Of a stretch of 64,000 nucleotides of DNA, positions 17,253-27,777 are shown one piece after another. Source of the DNA: Magnetospirillum sp902729445 (GTDB lineage: Bacteria; Pseudomonadota; Alphaproteobacteria; Rhodospirillales; Magnetospirillaceae). The notes beneath the pieces were generated by a model, which saw only the letters and a program-made list of their open reading frames with translations, was not told the DNA's origin and ran no database searches. The position numbers and the translations under genes are program-made. Positions within the stretch are counted from its first letter, which is position 1. Every line of letters starts with the position of its first letter. The stretch lies in assembly GCF_902729445.1 (NCBI RefSeq), contig NZ_CACVCE010000072.1, positions 62,001 to 126,000 of the forward strand, read 5' to 3'.

Positions 17253-18146
17253 ATGACCAGCAACCTTCTGGTGCAACTGCTCATCAACGGGCTGATCGTC
17301 GGCACGCTGTACGGCGTCGTCGCCATGTGCTTCGTGCTGATCTACAAATCGACCCAGGTGGTCAATTTCGCCCAGGGCGAGTTCCTGCTGATCGGCGCCT
17401 GGGCCTGCTGGTGGATGGTGGTCGAGGCGGCCTTGCCCTTCTGGCTGGCCTTCCCGCTGACCTTCGCCTTCATGATGGCCTTCGGGGTGATCTTGCAGAT
17501 GGTGGTGCTGCGCCCCCTGATCGGCGAGCCGATCATCTCGGTGATCATGGTCACCATTGGGCTGTCGATCTTCTTCCAGGCGGTGACCAAGTGGATCTTC
17601 GGCGCCGACGTCCAGCCCTTCCCGGAAATCTTCCCGGTCAAGTCGGTGGACGTGTTCGGCCTGCAGGTCCAGCCGGCCTATCTGATGAGCCTGGTGGTGT
17701 CGCTGCTGATCATGGCCGGCTTCGCCTGGTTCTTCAAATATTCGCGCATGGGCCTGGCCATGCGGGCCACCGCCTTCAACCAGCAGGTGGCGCAAAGCCT
17801 TGGCATCTCGGTCAAGGCGGTGTTCGCCATGGCCTGGGCCATTTCCGCCATGGTCTCGGCCCTGGCCGGCGTGGTGGTCGGCATCGTCAACGGCGTGTCG
17901 GGCGCGCTGTCCTTCTTCGGCATCAAGGTGTTCCCGGCGGTGATCGTCGGCGGCCTTGATTCGGTGATCGGCGCCATCGTCGGCGGCCTGATCATCGGCG
18001 TCTTGGAAAACATGGCCGAATATGTCGATGGCCAGTGGCTGCAACTGGGCAACCTTTATTCCGTCGCGCCGTTCTACGTGCTGATCGTCATCTTGATGAT
18101 CAAGCCGTACGGCCTGTTCGGCACCAAGAACATCGAAAGGGTCTAG
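17253..18146 (+). CDS. branched-chain-type ABC transporter permease LivH-like
   Basis: A 297-residue inner-membrane permease with about eight hydrophobic segments. LINGLIVGTLYGVVAMCFVLIYKSTQVVNFAQGEF at the start is the LivH signature. The conserved cytoplasmic loop for ATPase contact is MGLAMRATAFNQQVAQSLGI. Its end is 4 bp from livM, which would form the second half of the channel. GGAG lies about 10 bases before the ATG. Confidence 0.92.
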   Translation: MTSNLLVQLLINGLIVGTLYGVVAMCFVLIYKSTQVVNFAQGEFLLIGAWACWWMVVEAALPFWLAFPLTFAFMMAFGVILQMVVLRPLIGEPIISVIMVTIGLSIFFQAVTKWIFGADVQPFPEIFPVKSVDVFGLQVQPAYLMSLVVSLLIMAGFAWFFKYSRMGLAMRATAFNQQVAQSLGISVKAVFAMAWAISAMVSALAGVVVGIVNGVSGALSFFGIKVFPAVIVGGLDSVIGAIVGGLIIGVLENMAEYVDGQWLQLGNLYSVAPFYVLIVILMIKPYGLFGTKNIERV

Positions 18147-18150
18147 GCCG

Positions 18151-19224
18151 ATGATTTCCACCAGCCTTATCCCCTGCGGCCAGTACAAGACCTCGTACGC
18201 CAAGGACACCACTTTGTTCGACACCCCCGTCACCCGCGCCTTCTGCGCGGCCGGCGTGGTGCTGTTGCTGGTGCTGCCGCAGCTGGGCCTGTCCAATTAT
18301 CACCTGACGCTTCTGATCCAGATCGGCTATCTGTCGATCGCTGCGCTGGGGCTGAATATCCTGGTCGGCAGCACCGGCCAGATCAGCCTGGGCCATGCCG
18401 GTTTCTTCGGCTTCGGCGCCTTCGCCAGCGCCTGGCTGCACAACAAGTTCGGCATTCCGGTGCTGCTGGCGATGCCGCTGGCCGCAATCATGACCACCCT
18501 GCTGGGGCTGTTGTTCGGCATTCCGGCCGGGCGCCTGAAGGGGCTTTACCTGGCCATCGCCACCTTCGCCTCGCAATTCATCCTGGAAGATTTCTTCGCC
18601 CGCGCCGACTGGTTCTCGGGCGGGTCGGCCGGTGCCATGGCCGGCACCGCCAGCCTGTTCGGCTTCGACCTGACCGGCGACCGCAGCTATTTCTATCTGG
18701 TGCTGTTCTGGCTGGTGACCATGGTGCTGCTGGCGTCGAACCTGTTGCGGTCGCGCGACGGCCGCGCCTTCGTCGCCGTGCGCGACCATTATCTGTCGGC
18801 CGAGGTGATGGGCATCAACCTCACCAAGTACCGCATCTTGTCGTTCGGCATCTCGTCCTTCTATGCCGGCCTGGGCGGCGCCCTTTACGGCCATTATCTG
18901 GGCTTCGTCTCGGCCGAGGGCTTCACCATCCTGCTGTCGATCCAGTTCCTTGGCATGATCATCATCGGCGGCATGGGCAGCGTGATGGGCACCTTGATGG
19001 GCACCGCCTTCATGGTGCTGCTGCCGGAAGTGCTGGAAATCGGCTTCGGCGCGCTTCGCGGCGTCGCCGGCGACGTCGCCTGGGTAACCTCGGGCCTGGC
19101 CTATGCCAAGCAGGCCTCGATCGGCCTGGCGATCATCTTGTTCCTGATCTTCGAGCCCGATGGCTTGGTCCATCGCTGGAAGCTGATCAAGTCCTATTGG
19201 AAGCTTTACCCGTTCTCGTACTGA
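18151..19224 (+). CDS. branched-chain-type ABC transporter permease LivM-like
   Basis: A 357-residue membrane permease. NILVGSTGQISLGHAGFFGFGAFA is the LivM hallmark, and the ATPase-contact loop is DGRAFVAVRDHYLSAEVMGI. A hydrophilic N-terminal stretch of about 25 residues precedes the first membrane segment. The C-terminus ends in the cytosol after LFLIFEPDGLVHRWKLIKSYW. It pairs with the LivH-like protein. A 65-bp spacer with a small GGGCCG/CGGCCC hairpin follows before the binding-protein gene. Confidence 0.92.
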   Translation: MISTSLIPCGQYKTSYAKDTTLFDTPVTRAFCAAGVVLLLVLPQLGLSNYHLTLLIQIGYLSIAALGLNILVGSTGQISLGHAGFFGFGAFASAWLHNKFGIPVLLAMPLAAIMTTLLGLLFGIPAGRLKGLYLAIATFASQFILEDFFARADWFSGGSAGAMAGTASLFGFDLTGDRSYFYLVLFWLVTMVLLASNLLRSRDGRAFVAVRDHYLSAEVMGINLTKYRILSFGISSFYAGLGGALYGHYLGFVSAEGFTILLSIQFLGMIIIGGMGSVMGTLMGTAFMVLLPEVLEIGFGALRGVAGDVAWVTSGLAYAKQASIGLAIILFLIFEPDGLVHRWKLIKSYWKLYPFSY

Positions 19225-19289
19225 CAACAACAAGGGCCGCCAACGGCCCGTCGCCCCATATGAAAAGTTCAACACTGGGAGGAGACACC

Positions 19290-20519
19290 ATGAAGAAGTC
19301 CTTGCTGGCCAGCGCCGCCATCCTGCTGGCGTCCACCATGGCCCATGCCGCCGATCCGATTCCGGTCGGCCATATCGCCGATTTGACCGGCGCCACCGGT
19401 TCGGTGGGCAAGCCCTATGCCCAGGGCATCGCCGACGCGATGAAGTACCTGAATTCCAAGGGCGGCGTCGGCGGCCGCACCCTGGCCTTCGAGACCACCG
19501 ACTACGCCTATGAAGTGCCGCGCGCCATGGCGCACTACAAGAAGCTCTTGGACCAGAAGGTCGTGGCGATCCAGGGCTGGGGCACCGGCGACACCGAGGC
19601 GCTGGTCTCGTTCGTGGCCAAGGACACCATTCCCTATTTCTCGGCCTCTTATTCCGGCCATCTGACCGACCCGCAGGGCAAGACCTCGGCCAAGGCGTCG
19701 CCCTACAACTTCTTCTACGGCCCCAGCTATTCCGACGGCTGCCGCGCCCTGGTGGAATGGGCCGCCGACGATTGGAAGAAGAAGGGCGGCACGGCCAAGG
19801 CCAAGTTCGTCCATATGGGCGACAACCACCCCTATCCGAACGCGCCGAAGGATGCCTGCGGCGCCTATGCCAAGGAAAAGGGCCTGGAAATCCTGAATCC
19901 GATCCAGTACTCGCTGAAGCCGGGCGACTTCAAGGCCCAGTGCCTGTCCTTGAAGGAATCGGGCGCCAATTACGCCTACCTGGCCAACACCTCGGGCTCG
20001 ACCATCGCCCTGCTGAAGAGCTGCGAGACCGTCGGCGTCAAGACCCAGTACATGGGTAACGTCTGGGGCATGGACGAAGCCTCGCTGAAGGCTGCCGGCG
20101 AGGCCGCCGACGGCATGGTGTGGGTGGTCGGCGCCGCCACCTGGGCCGACAACAATGCCGGCATGAACCTGGTGCGCGAAATCTCGAAGATGAGCGACCC
20201 GTCGGGCACCGAGGCTCGCCCGGGCCATTACATCCGCGCCGTCTGCTCGGCCTTCTACATGAAGGAAGCGATGGATGCGGCCGCCACCATGCCCGGCGGA
20301 ATCACCGGCCCCAACATCAAGAAGGCCATGTACACCAAGAAGGATTGGGTGCCGGCCGGTCTGGACGGTGTCTGCCTGCCGTCGACCTGGAAGGAAGACG
20401 ACCATCGCGGCACCACCTCGGTCATGGTCTACCAGGCCTCGGTCAAGGGCACCGATATCGGCATGAAGAAGATCTTCACCGCCAATATCCCGCGCCGCAC
20501 CGAGTGGCTGGGCTGGTAA
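19290..20519 (+). CDS. periplasmic substrate-binding protein of the HAAT-type transporter
   Basis: A 409-residue type-I periplasmic binding protein. It has a signal peptide (MKKSLLASAAILLASTMAHA, cleavage before ADP) and GHIADLTGATGSVGKPYAQGIADAMKYLN at the mature N-terminus. Start ATG 19290 follows a very strong GGGAGGAG. Compared with LivJ (about 365 residues) it is longer, like binding proteins found with CoA-ligase-containing clusters. Ligand specificity is not readable. A strong hairpin follows the stop, which would stabilise this message relative to livF. Confidence 0.9.
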   Translation: MKKSLLASAAILLASTMAHAADPIPVGHIADLTGATGSVGKPYAQGIADAMKYLNSKGGVGGRTLAFETTDYAYEVPRAMAHYKKLLDQKVVAIQGWGTGDTEALVSFVAKDTIPYFSASYSGHLTDPQGKTSAKASPYNFFYGPSYSDGCRALVEWAADDWKKKGGTAKAKFVHMGDNHPYPNAPKDACGAYAKEKGLEILNPIQYSLKPGDFKAQCLSLKESGANYAYLANTSGSTIALLKSCETVGVKTQYMGNVWGMDEASLKAAGEAADGMVWVVGAATWADNNAGMNLVREISKMSDPSGTEARPGHYIRAVCSAFYMKEAMDAAATMPGGITGPNIKKAMYTKKDWVPAGLDGVCLPSTWKEDDHRGTTSVMVYQASVKGTDIGMKKIFTANIPRRTEWLGW

Positions 20520-20533
20520 TCGGGTTTGTCACC

Positions 20534-20559
20534 GGGCGGCCTTCGGTCGAAGGCCGCCC
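20534..20559 (+). terminator. intra-operonic hairpin between the binding-protein gene and livF
   Basis: GGGCGGCCTTCG (20534-20545) pairs perfectly with CGAAGGCCGCCC (20548-20559), a 12-bp stem with a very tight loop, followed by CTCCTTTCTTG. The T run is imperfect, so it looks like a partial terminator or 3'-end stabiliser that keeps the binding protein in excess over the ATPase. Confidence 0.6.
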
Positions 20560-20587
20560 CTCCTTTCTTGATCAGGATGGTCGCACC

Positions 20588-21411
<824 letters not shown>

Positions 21412-21412
<1 letters not shown>

Positions 21413-22635
21413 TGGGCGATTTCTACGACCAGCTGGAAACCCGCTCGGCCGACCAGCGCGCAGCCGATTTGTTCGGCCGCCTGCCGGCCCAGATCGCCCA
21501 CGCCAAGGCCCGCGCCCCCTTCTTCGCCCGCCTGCTGGCCGACATCGACCCCGATGGGGTGACCGGGCCCGCCCAACTGGCCAAGCTGCCGGTGACCCGC
21601 AAGTCGGACCTGACCGACCACCAGACCGCCCAGCCGCCCTTCGGCGGCCTGACCGCGACCCTGCCCAGCGATCTGTACCGGGTGTTCGCCTCGCCCGGGC
21701 CGATCTACGACCCCGAGGGCAAGGGCAAGGATTGGTGGCGCATCGCGCGCGCCCTCTATGCCGCGGGGTTTCGCCAGGGCGATCTGTTGCACAATTGCTT
21801 TTCCTACCATTTCACCCCCGGCGGCGTGATGTTCGAGACGGCGGCGCATGCGCTGGGCTGCCCGGTCTTCCCGGCCGGAATCGGCAATACCGAGCTGCAG
21901 GCCCGCGCCGTCGCCGACCTGAAGCCGGCCGGCTATTCCGGCACGCCGTCCTTCCTGAAGACCATCCTGGAAAAGGCCGAGGAAATGGGCTGGGACCATT
22001 CCAGCCTGACCAAGGCCTGCGTCTCGGGCGAGGCGCTGCTGCCGCCGCTTCGCGGCGCCTTGAAGGATCTGGGCGTCGATGTGTTGCAGGCCTATGCCAC
22101 CGCCGATCTGGGCCTGATCGCCTATGAGACCAAGGCGATGGCGGGATTGGTGGTCGATGAGGGCGTCATCGTCGAGATCGTGCGCCCCGGCACCGGCGAC
22201 CCCGTCCCCGACGGCGAGGTCGGCGAGGTGCTGGTCACCAGCTTCAATCCCGATTATCCGGTCATCCGCTTCGCCACCGGCGATCTGTCGGCGGTGCTGG
22301 CCGGCCAAAGCCCGTGCGGGCGCACCAACATCCGCCTGAAGGGCTGGATGGGCCGGGCCGACCAGACCACCAAGATCAAGGGCATGTTCGTCCATCCCCG
22401 CCAGGTCGCCGACGTGGTGGGGCGCCATCCCGGCATCATCCGCGCCCGCCTGGTGGTGGAAAAGGAAGCCGATGCCGACGTCATGACCCTGCATGTCGAA
22501 GCCGACGGCGCGGGCGACGGCCAGGCCATCGCCGACACCATCCAGTCGGTGTGCAAATTGAAGGGCCGGGTGCAGTTCCATCCGCCCGGCGCCCTGCCCA
22601 ATGACGGCAAGGTCATCGAAGACAAGCGAGCGTAA
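21412..22635 (+). CDS. phenylacetate-CoA ligase (PaaK)-family protein with atypical ATP motif
   Basis: A 407-residue protein of the PaaK-type adenylate-forming family. It keeps the family layout: YSGTPSFLKTILE, VSGEALLPPLR, VLQAYATADLGLIAYE, GEVGEVLVTSFNPDYPVIRFATGDLS, and a C-terminal GRADQTTKIKGMFVHPRQV domain. The P-loop, normally SSGTTGxP, is replaced by ASPGPIYDPEG, so whether it hydrolyses ATP in the usual way is open. It is translationally coupled to livF. Given the nearby pad genes, phenylacetate is a natural candidate substrate, but that is inference. Confidence 0.78.
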
Positions 22636-22648
22636 GAAGGAACCCACC

Positions 22649-24145
22649 ATGACCCTCGACCTGACCCCCAATCTCGATCCCTTCGCCCTGGCTCGCGCGC
22701 TGTCGGGCCAGCATTTCTATGACGGCGCCTTCCAGGCCGGTAAGTCGGGCAAGACCTTCCCGGTCAACAACCCGGCCACCGGGGCCGAGATCGGCGCCGC
22801 CCCCTTCGGCGACGAAGCCGACGTCAACGCCGCCGTCGCCGCCGCCAAGGCGGCGCAGAAGGGCTGGGCCAAGCTGCCGGCACGAGGGCGCGGCAAGCTG
22901 GTGGCCGAATGCGGCCGGGTGCTCGCCAATCATGTCGAGGAGCTGGGCCGGCTGATCGCGCTGGAGACCGGCAAGGCGCTTCGCACCGAAAGCCGGGTCG
23001 AGGCCGGGGTGCTGGCCGACATGTTCACCTTCTTCGGCGGCCTGGGCAGCGAGTTGAAGGGCGAGACCGTGCCCTTCCATCCCGACATGATGACCATGAC
23101 CGTGCGCGAGCCGGTCGGCGTGGTCGCCGCCATCATCCCGTGGAACGTGCCGCTTTTGCTGATGGCCATGAAGGCGGCGGCGGCCCTGGTCGCCGGCAAT
23201 GCGGTGGTGGTCAAGTCGGCCGAGGAATCACCCCTGACCGTGCTGCGTGTGACCCAGATCATGAATTCGGTACTGCCGGCGGGCGTTTTCAACATCCTGT
23301 CCGGCTTCGGCCCGGAATGCGGCGCCCCCCTGGTGGCCCACCCGGATGTCAAGAAGGTCAGCTTCACCGGCTCGGTCGAGACCGGACGCATCGTCTATAA
23401 GGCGGCGGCCGAGAAGCTGATCCCGGTGACCCTGGAACTGGGCGGCAAGAGCCCGATGATCGTCTGCGCCGACGCCGATCTCGACAAGGCGCTGGCCGGG
23501 GCCATCGTCGGCATGCGCTTCACCCGCCAGGGCCAAAGCTGCACCGCCGCGTCGCGCATCTTCGTCCATGAAGACATCCACGATGCCTTCGTCGCCGCCC
23601 TGAAGGCCAAGGTCGATGCCATGGTGATGGGCGACCCGCTGGACGAGAAGACCGATATCGGCACCATCATTTCCGGCGGCCAGTTCGACCGGGTCCAGTC
23701 CTATATCGCTTTGGGCCGCGACACGGCGGGCGCGACCGAGCTGGCCTGTTCTTCCATGCCGACCGACCCCAAGCTGGCAAAGGGCCTGTTCGTGCAGCCG
23801 CGCATCTTCACCGGGGTTACCAACAACGACCGCATCGCCCGGGAAGAAATCTTCGGGCCGGTCTGCTGCGTCATCAAGTGGACGGATTTCGACAGCGTCA
23901 TCGAGCAGGCCAACGACAGCGAATACGGCCTGGCCGCCACCATCTGGACCCGCGACCTGAAGACCGCCATGGACGCCACCCGGCGGCTGGAAGCCGGCTT
24001 CGTGCAGGTCAACCAGAACCTGGTGGTCCAGCCCAACCTGTCCTATGGCGGCGTCAAGACCTCGGGCCTGGGCCGCGAGGCGTCGCTGGAATCCATGCTG
24101 GAACATTTCACCCACAAGAAGACCATCATCATCAACATGGCTTAA
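22649..24145 (+). CDS. NAD(P)-dependent aldehyde dehydrogenase
   Basis: A 498-residue ALDH-superfamily enzyme. It has PWNVPLLLMAMKAAAALVAGN, the catalytic Glu263 in TLELGGKSP and nucleophile Cys298 in GQSCTAASR, and EEIFGPVCCV near the C-terminus. AAGAAGGAA precedes the ATG at 22649. Placement after a PaaK-like gene suggests an aldehyde that yields the acid activated by the ligase, for example phenylacetaldehyde or a branched aldehyde. The sequence alone does not fix the substrate. Thirteen bases separate it from the thiolase gene. Confidence 0.9.
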   Translation: MTLDLTPNLDPFALARALSGQHFYDGAFQAGKSGKTFPVNNPATGAEIGAAPFGDEADVNAAVAAAKAAQKGWAKLPARGRGKLVAECGRVLANHVEELGRLIALETGKALRTESRVEAGVLADMFTFFGGLGSELKGETVPFHPDMMTMTVREPVGVVAAIIPWNVPLLLMAMKAAAALVAGNAVVVKSAEESPLTVLRVTQIMNSVLPAGVFNILSGFGPECGAPLVAHPDVKKVSFTGSVETGRIVYKAAAEKLIPVTLELGGKSPMIVCADADLDKALAGAIVGMRFTRQGQSCTAASRIFVHEDIHDAFVAALKAKVDAMVMGDPLDEKTDIGTIISGGQFDRVQSYIALGRDTAGATELACSSMPTDPKLAKGLFVQPRIFTGVTNNDRIAREEIFGPVCCVIKWTDFDSVIEQANDSEYGLAATIWTRDLKTAMDATRRLEAGFVQVNQNLVVQPNLSYGGVKTSGLGREASLESMLEHFTHKKTIIINMA

Positions 24146-24157
24146 GGACCGACGCTC

Positions 24158-25345
24158 ATGACCCATGATCCCATCGTCATCGCAGGCTTCGCCCGCACCC
24201 CCATGGGCGGCTTCCAGGGCGAGCTGGCCGGACTGACCGCCAGCCAGTTGGGCGCGGTCGCCATCAAGGCGGCGCTGGAACGGGCCGGCGTCCGGCCCGA
24301 CGCCATCGACGAGGTGATCATGGGCTGCGTGCTGCCGGCCGGCCAGGGCCAGGCCCCGGCCCGCCAAGCCAGTCGCGGCGCCGGCATCCCCGACGCGGCG
24401 GGTGCCACCACCATCAACAAGATGTGCGGGTCCGGCATGAAGGCGGCGATGTTCGCCCACGATTTGCTGATGGCCGGTTCCGCCCAGGTGATGGTGGCCG
24501 GCGGCATGGAAAGCATGTCCAACGCGCCCTATCTGCTGGACAAGGCGCGCGGCGGCTATCGCATGGGCCACGGCAAGGTGCTGGATCATATGTTCCTGGA
24601 CGGGCTGGAAGACGCCTATGACAAGGGCCGGCTGATGGGCACCTTCGCCGAGGAATGCGCCCAGTCCTATCAATTCACCCGCGAGGCCCAGGATGCCTTC
24701 GCCATCGCCTCGCTGAACCGGTCGCTGGCGGCGATGAAGGAAGGCCGCTTCGCCGGCGAGATCGCCCCCGTCGCCATCAAGTCCCGCAAGGGCGACACCA
24801 TCATCGCCGAGGACGAACAGCCCAAATCGGCCCGGCCCGACAAGATCCCCACCCTGAAGCCGGCCTTCCGCGAGGGCGGCACGGTGACGGCGGCCAATTC
24901 CTCGTCGATTTCCGACGGCGCCGCCGCCCTGGTGATGATGCGCATGAGCCAGGCCGAGACGCTGGGGGCCACGCCGCTGGCCATGGTGTGCGGGCACGCC
25001 ACCTTCGCCCACGCCCCCAATCTGTTCACCACCGCCCCGGTCTTCGCCATCCAACGCCTGCTGGACAAGCTGGCCTGGTCGGCCGGCAGCGTCGATCTGT
25101 ACGAGATCAACGAGGCCTTCGCGGTGGTGACCATGGCCGCCATGCGCGACCTGGACCTGCCCCACGACAAGGTCAACGTCAATGGCGGCGCCTGCGCCCT
25201 GGGCCACCCAATCGGGGCCTCGGGCGCCCGTGTCATGGTCACCTTGCTGGCCGCCCTGAAGAATGCCGGCCTGAAGCGCGGCATCGCCAGTTTGTGCATC
25301 GGCGGCGGCGAGGCCACCGCCATCGGCCTGGAGCTGGTTGCATGA
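24158..25345 (+). CDS. acetyl-CoA C-acyltransferase (thiolase)
   Basis: A 395-residue thiolase. The acyl-accepting Cys90 lies in NKMCGSGMKA, the His-containing NGGACALGHPIGASGAR block and the second active cysteine in SLCIGGGEA are all present. The pattern fits the degradative or acetoacetyl-CoA type. It is followed with ATGA overlap by an acyl-CoA dehydrogenase gene, making a small beta-oxidation unit. Chain-length preference cannot be told from sequence. Confidence 0.93.
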   Translation: MTHDPIVIAGFARTPMGGFQGELAGLTASQLGAVAIKAALERAGVRPDAIDEVIMGCVLPAGQGQAPARQASRGAGIPDAAGATTINKMCGSGMKAAMFAHDLLMAGSAQVMVAGGMESMSNAPYLLDKARGGYRMGHGKVLDHMFLDGLEDAYDKGRLMGTFAEECAQSYQFTREAQDAFAIASLNRSLAAMKEGRFAGEIAPVAIKSRKGDTIIAEDEQPKSARPDKIPTLKPAFREGGTVTAANSSSISDGAAALVMMRMSQAETLGATPLAMVCGHATFAHAPNLFTTAPVFAIQRLLDKLAWSAGSVDLYEINEAFAVVTMAAMRDLDLPHDKVNVNGGACALGHPIGASGARVMVTLLAALKNAGLKRGIASLCIGGGEATAIGLELVA

Positions 25346-26481
25346 TCCTGACCGAGGAACAGGCCCTGATCCGCGAGACGGCGCGCGCCTTCGCAAGCGA
25401 ACGCCTGGCCCCCGGCGCCGCCGCCCGCGACCGCGAGCACCGCTTCCCGGCCGAGGAATTGGCCGAGTTGGGCAAGCTGGGTTTCCTGGGCATGGTGGTG
25501 CCGCCCGAATGGGACGGCGCCGGCACGGATTACGTGTCCTATGCCGCCGCCATCATGGAAGTGGCGGCCGGCGACGGCCCCATCTCGACCATCATGAGCG
25601 TGCACAATTCGGTCTGCTGCAAGCCGATCCTGGATTACGGCACCGATGAACAGAAGGACCGGTTCCTGCGGCCCATGGCCCGGGGCGAGGCCATCGGCTG
25701 CTTCTGCCTGACCGAGCCCGAGGCCGGATCGGACGCCGCGTCCATCAAGACCCGCGCCGTCAAGGACGGCAATGCCCATTACGTGCTGAACGGCGCCAAG
25801 CAATTCATCACCTCGGGCAAGAACGCGAAGGTGGCCATCGTTTTTGCCGTCACCGACCCCAGCGCCGGCAAGAAGGGCCTGTCGGCCTTCGTGGTGCCGA
25901 CCGACACGCCCGGCTGGACCGTCGCCCGCATCGAGGAAAAGCTGGGCCAGCATTCGTCGGACACCTGCGCCATCACCTTCGACGACATGCGCATCCCGGC
26001 CGATTGCCTGCTGGGCCGGGAAGGCGAGGGCTTGAAGATCGCCCTGGCCAATCTGGAAGGCGGGCGGCTGGGCATCGCCGCGCAGTCTGTCGGCATGGCC
26101 AGGGCGGCGCTGGATCACGCCGTGGCCTATTCCAAGGACCGCCGCCAGTTCGGCAAGCCGATCTGCGAGCATCAGGCGGTGGCCTTCCGCCTGGCCGACA
26201 TGGCCATGCGGGTCGAAGCGGCCGAACAGATGGTGCTGCATGTGGCAAGCTTGCGCGATGCAGGCCAGCCTTGCCTGAAGGAAGCCTGCATGGCCAAGCT
26301 GCTGGCCAGCGAGACGGCCGAGGCCGTGTGCTCGGCCGCCATCCAGACCATGGGCGGTTATGGTTACCTGGCCGACTTCCCGGTCGAGCGGATTTATCGC
26401 GACGTGCGGGTCTGTCAGATCTATGAAGGCACCAGCGACATCCAGCGCCTGGTGATTTCCCGCGCGATTTTGGCTGATTAG
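25342..26481 (+). CDS. acyl-CoA dehydrogenase, short-chain type
   Basis: A 379-residue FAD-dependent dehydrogenase starting MILTEEQALIRETAR, overlapping the thiolase stop by ATGA. CLTEPEAGSDAASIKT, FITSGKNAKVAIVFAVTD, YSKDRRQFGKPI and the catalytic Glu in IYEGTSDIQ are clear. It resembles short-chain or branched short-chain enzymes rather than the ACAD8-like one at 12456. It acts upstream of the thiolase in one beta-oxidation route; the hydratase and hydroxyacyl dehydrogenase for that route are not adjacent. The substrate is unknown. Confidence 0.9.
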   Translation: MILTEEQALIRETARAFASERLAPGAAARDREHRFPAEELAELGKLGFLGMVVPPEWDGAGTDYVSYAAAIMEVAAGDGPISTIMSVHNSVCCKPILDYGTDEQKDRFLRPMARGEAIGCFCLTEPEAGSDAASIKTRAVKDGNAHYVLNGAKQFITSGKNAKVAIVFAVTDPSAGKKGLSAFVVPTDTPGWTVARIEEKLGQHSSDTCAITFDDMRIPADCLLGREGEGLKIALANLEGGRLGIAAQSVGMARAALDHAVAYSKDRRQFGKPICEHQAVAFRLADMAMRVEAAEQMVLHVASLRDAGQPCLKEACMAKLLASETAEAVCSAAIQTMGGYGYLADFPVERIYRDVRVCQIYEGTSDIQRLVISRAILAD

Positions 26482-26495
26482 AAGAGGGGCAAGCC

Positions 26496-27314
26496 ATGAA
26501 GGATATTCTGGTTCATCTGGACGGCGGCGAGCGCGACCGCATCCTGATCGAGGTCGCGCGCGGCCTGGCCAAGCGTCACGGCGCCCGCCTGACCGCCCTG
26601 TTCGCCCGCAACGACCCGCAGCGGACCAGTGCCATGGCCCGCCAGGCCAGCGACCATCTGCGCCTGGCGCAAGAGACCGGGGCCAAGCTGTTCGCCCAGT
26701 TGACCGAGGGCGCCGGGGTGGAAACCCGCTGGTGGCAATTGCCGCACGGCGAGGCCGGCATGGTCGAGGGCGAGACGGTGTTCTGCGCCCGCTATTTCGA
26801 TCTGGTGGTGATGGGGCAGTACCACAGCCAATCGTCCAATGTCGGCGACGATCTGGTCGAGCAGGTCATCCTGAACGGCGGCCGTCCGGTGCTGGTGATC
26901 CCCTATGCCGGCGCAATCGCCAGCGTCGCCGAGCGTTGCGTGGTGGCATGGAATGCCGGCCGCGAGGCCACCCGCGCCATCCACGATTCCCTGACCCTGC
27001 TGCAGGCGGCCAAGTCGGTGACGGTGCTGTCGATGCGGCCCAAATCCGCCGATGCCGCCATCGACGCTTTGTCGGCCATGCCCGCGACCGACATCGTCGA
27101 TCACCTGAAGGCCAACGGCATCAATGCCGACGGCGAGCATCTGCCCGACGAGAATATCGGCAAGATGGACATGCTGCTGTCTCGGGCTTGCGACCTGGGC
27201 GCCGACCTGATGGTGATGGGCGCGCACGGCCAGTACGGCCTGTCCCGGCTGCGCGGCTCGGGCACCCGTTACGTCCTCAAGCACATGACCCTGCCGGTGT
27301 TGATGGGGAACTAA
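26496..27314 (+). CDS. universal stress protein, tandem UspA domains
   Basis: A 272-residue cytosolic protein with two UspA-like halves. The first starts MKDILVHLDGGERDR, and the second ends with the nucleotide-loop pattern MVMGAHGQYGLSRLRGSGTRYVLKHMTLPVLM. The G-2x-G-9x-GS/T motif is intact only in the second half, so ATP binding there is likely. UspA genes often sit in anaerobic catabolic operons. It lies 14 bp after the acyl-CoA dehydrogenase gene and 3 bp before the thioesterase gene, and is probably co-transcribed. Confidence 0.85.
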   Translation: MKDILVHLDGGERDRILIEVARGLAKRHGARLTALFARNDPQRTSAMARQASDHLRLAQETGAKLFAQLTEGAGVETRWWQLPHGEAGMVEGETVFCARYFDLVVMGQYHSQSSNVGDDLVEQVILNGGRPVLVIPYAGAIASVAERCVVAWNAGREATRAIHDSLTLLQAAKSVTVLSMRPKSADAAIDALSAMPATDIVDHLKANGINADGEHLPDENIGKMDMLLSRACDLGADLMVMGAHGQYGLSRLRGSGTRYVLKHMTLPVLMGN

Positions 27315-27317
27315 GGG

Positions 27318-27776
27318 ATGGCCGGCTTTAGCCCCAAGGACCCGGACTGGCGGGCGCGCTGCGAGGACAGCTTCGCCCGCCAGGCCCTGATGGCCACCAT
27401 GGGCGCCGCCATCGACCGCCTCGAGCCCGGCCATTGCGCCTTGTCGCTGGCCCATCGGCCCGATCTGTGCCAGCAGCACGGTTACCTGCATGCCGGCACC
27501 ACCATGGCCCTGGCCGACACCGCCGCCGGATACGCCGCCTTCTCGCTGATGCCCAAGGGCGCCAGCGTGCTGACCACCGAGTTGAAGATCAACCTTTTGA
27601 ACCCGGCGGCCGGCGAGCGGCTGGAAGCGGTGGCCGAGGTGGTCAAGCCCGGCCGCACCCTGTCGGTGGTCAAGGCCGATGTTTACGCCATCCAGGGCGA
27701 CCGGCGCGGCCACGTCGCCACTGTTCTTGCCACCATGATGTGTCTGGCCGACACCCCCGACGACAAAGGACGCTGA
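27318..27776 (+). CDS. PaaI-family hotdog-fold thioesterase
   Basis: A 152-residue hotdog protein. The PaaI-type motif QQHGYLHAGTTMALADTAAGYAAF contains the HG...G-x-x-x-x-x-x-D pattern with the active-site acidic residue, followed by LTTELKINLLNPA. PaaI-type enzymes release CoA from aryl- or acyl-CoA intermediates that stall a pathway. The gene lies in the CoA-ester catabolic run and just before an AhpD-like gene, consistent with housekeeping of dead-end CoA esters. Native substrate unknown. Confidence 0.85.
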   Translation: MAGFSPKDPDWRARCEDSFARQALMATMGAAIDRLEPGHCALSLAHRPDLCQQHGYLHAGTTMALADTAAGYAAFSLMPKGASVLTTELKINLLNPAAGERLEAVAEVVKPGRTLSVVKADVYAIQGDRRGHVATVLATMMCLADTPDDKGR

Positions 27777-27777
27777 C

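Noticed and set aside
19234..19249. GGGCCG/CGGCCC hairpin between livM and the binding-protein gene as a terminator
   Set aside because: The stem is only 6 bp with no T run; it is more likely incidental in a GC-rich spacer.
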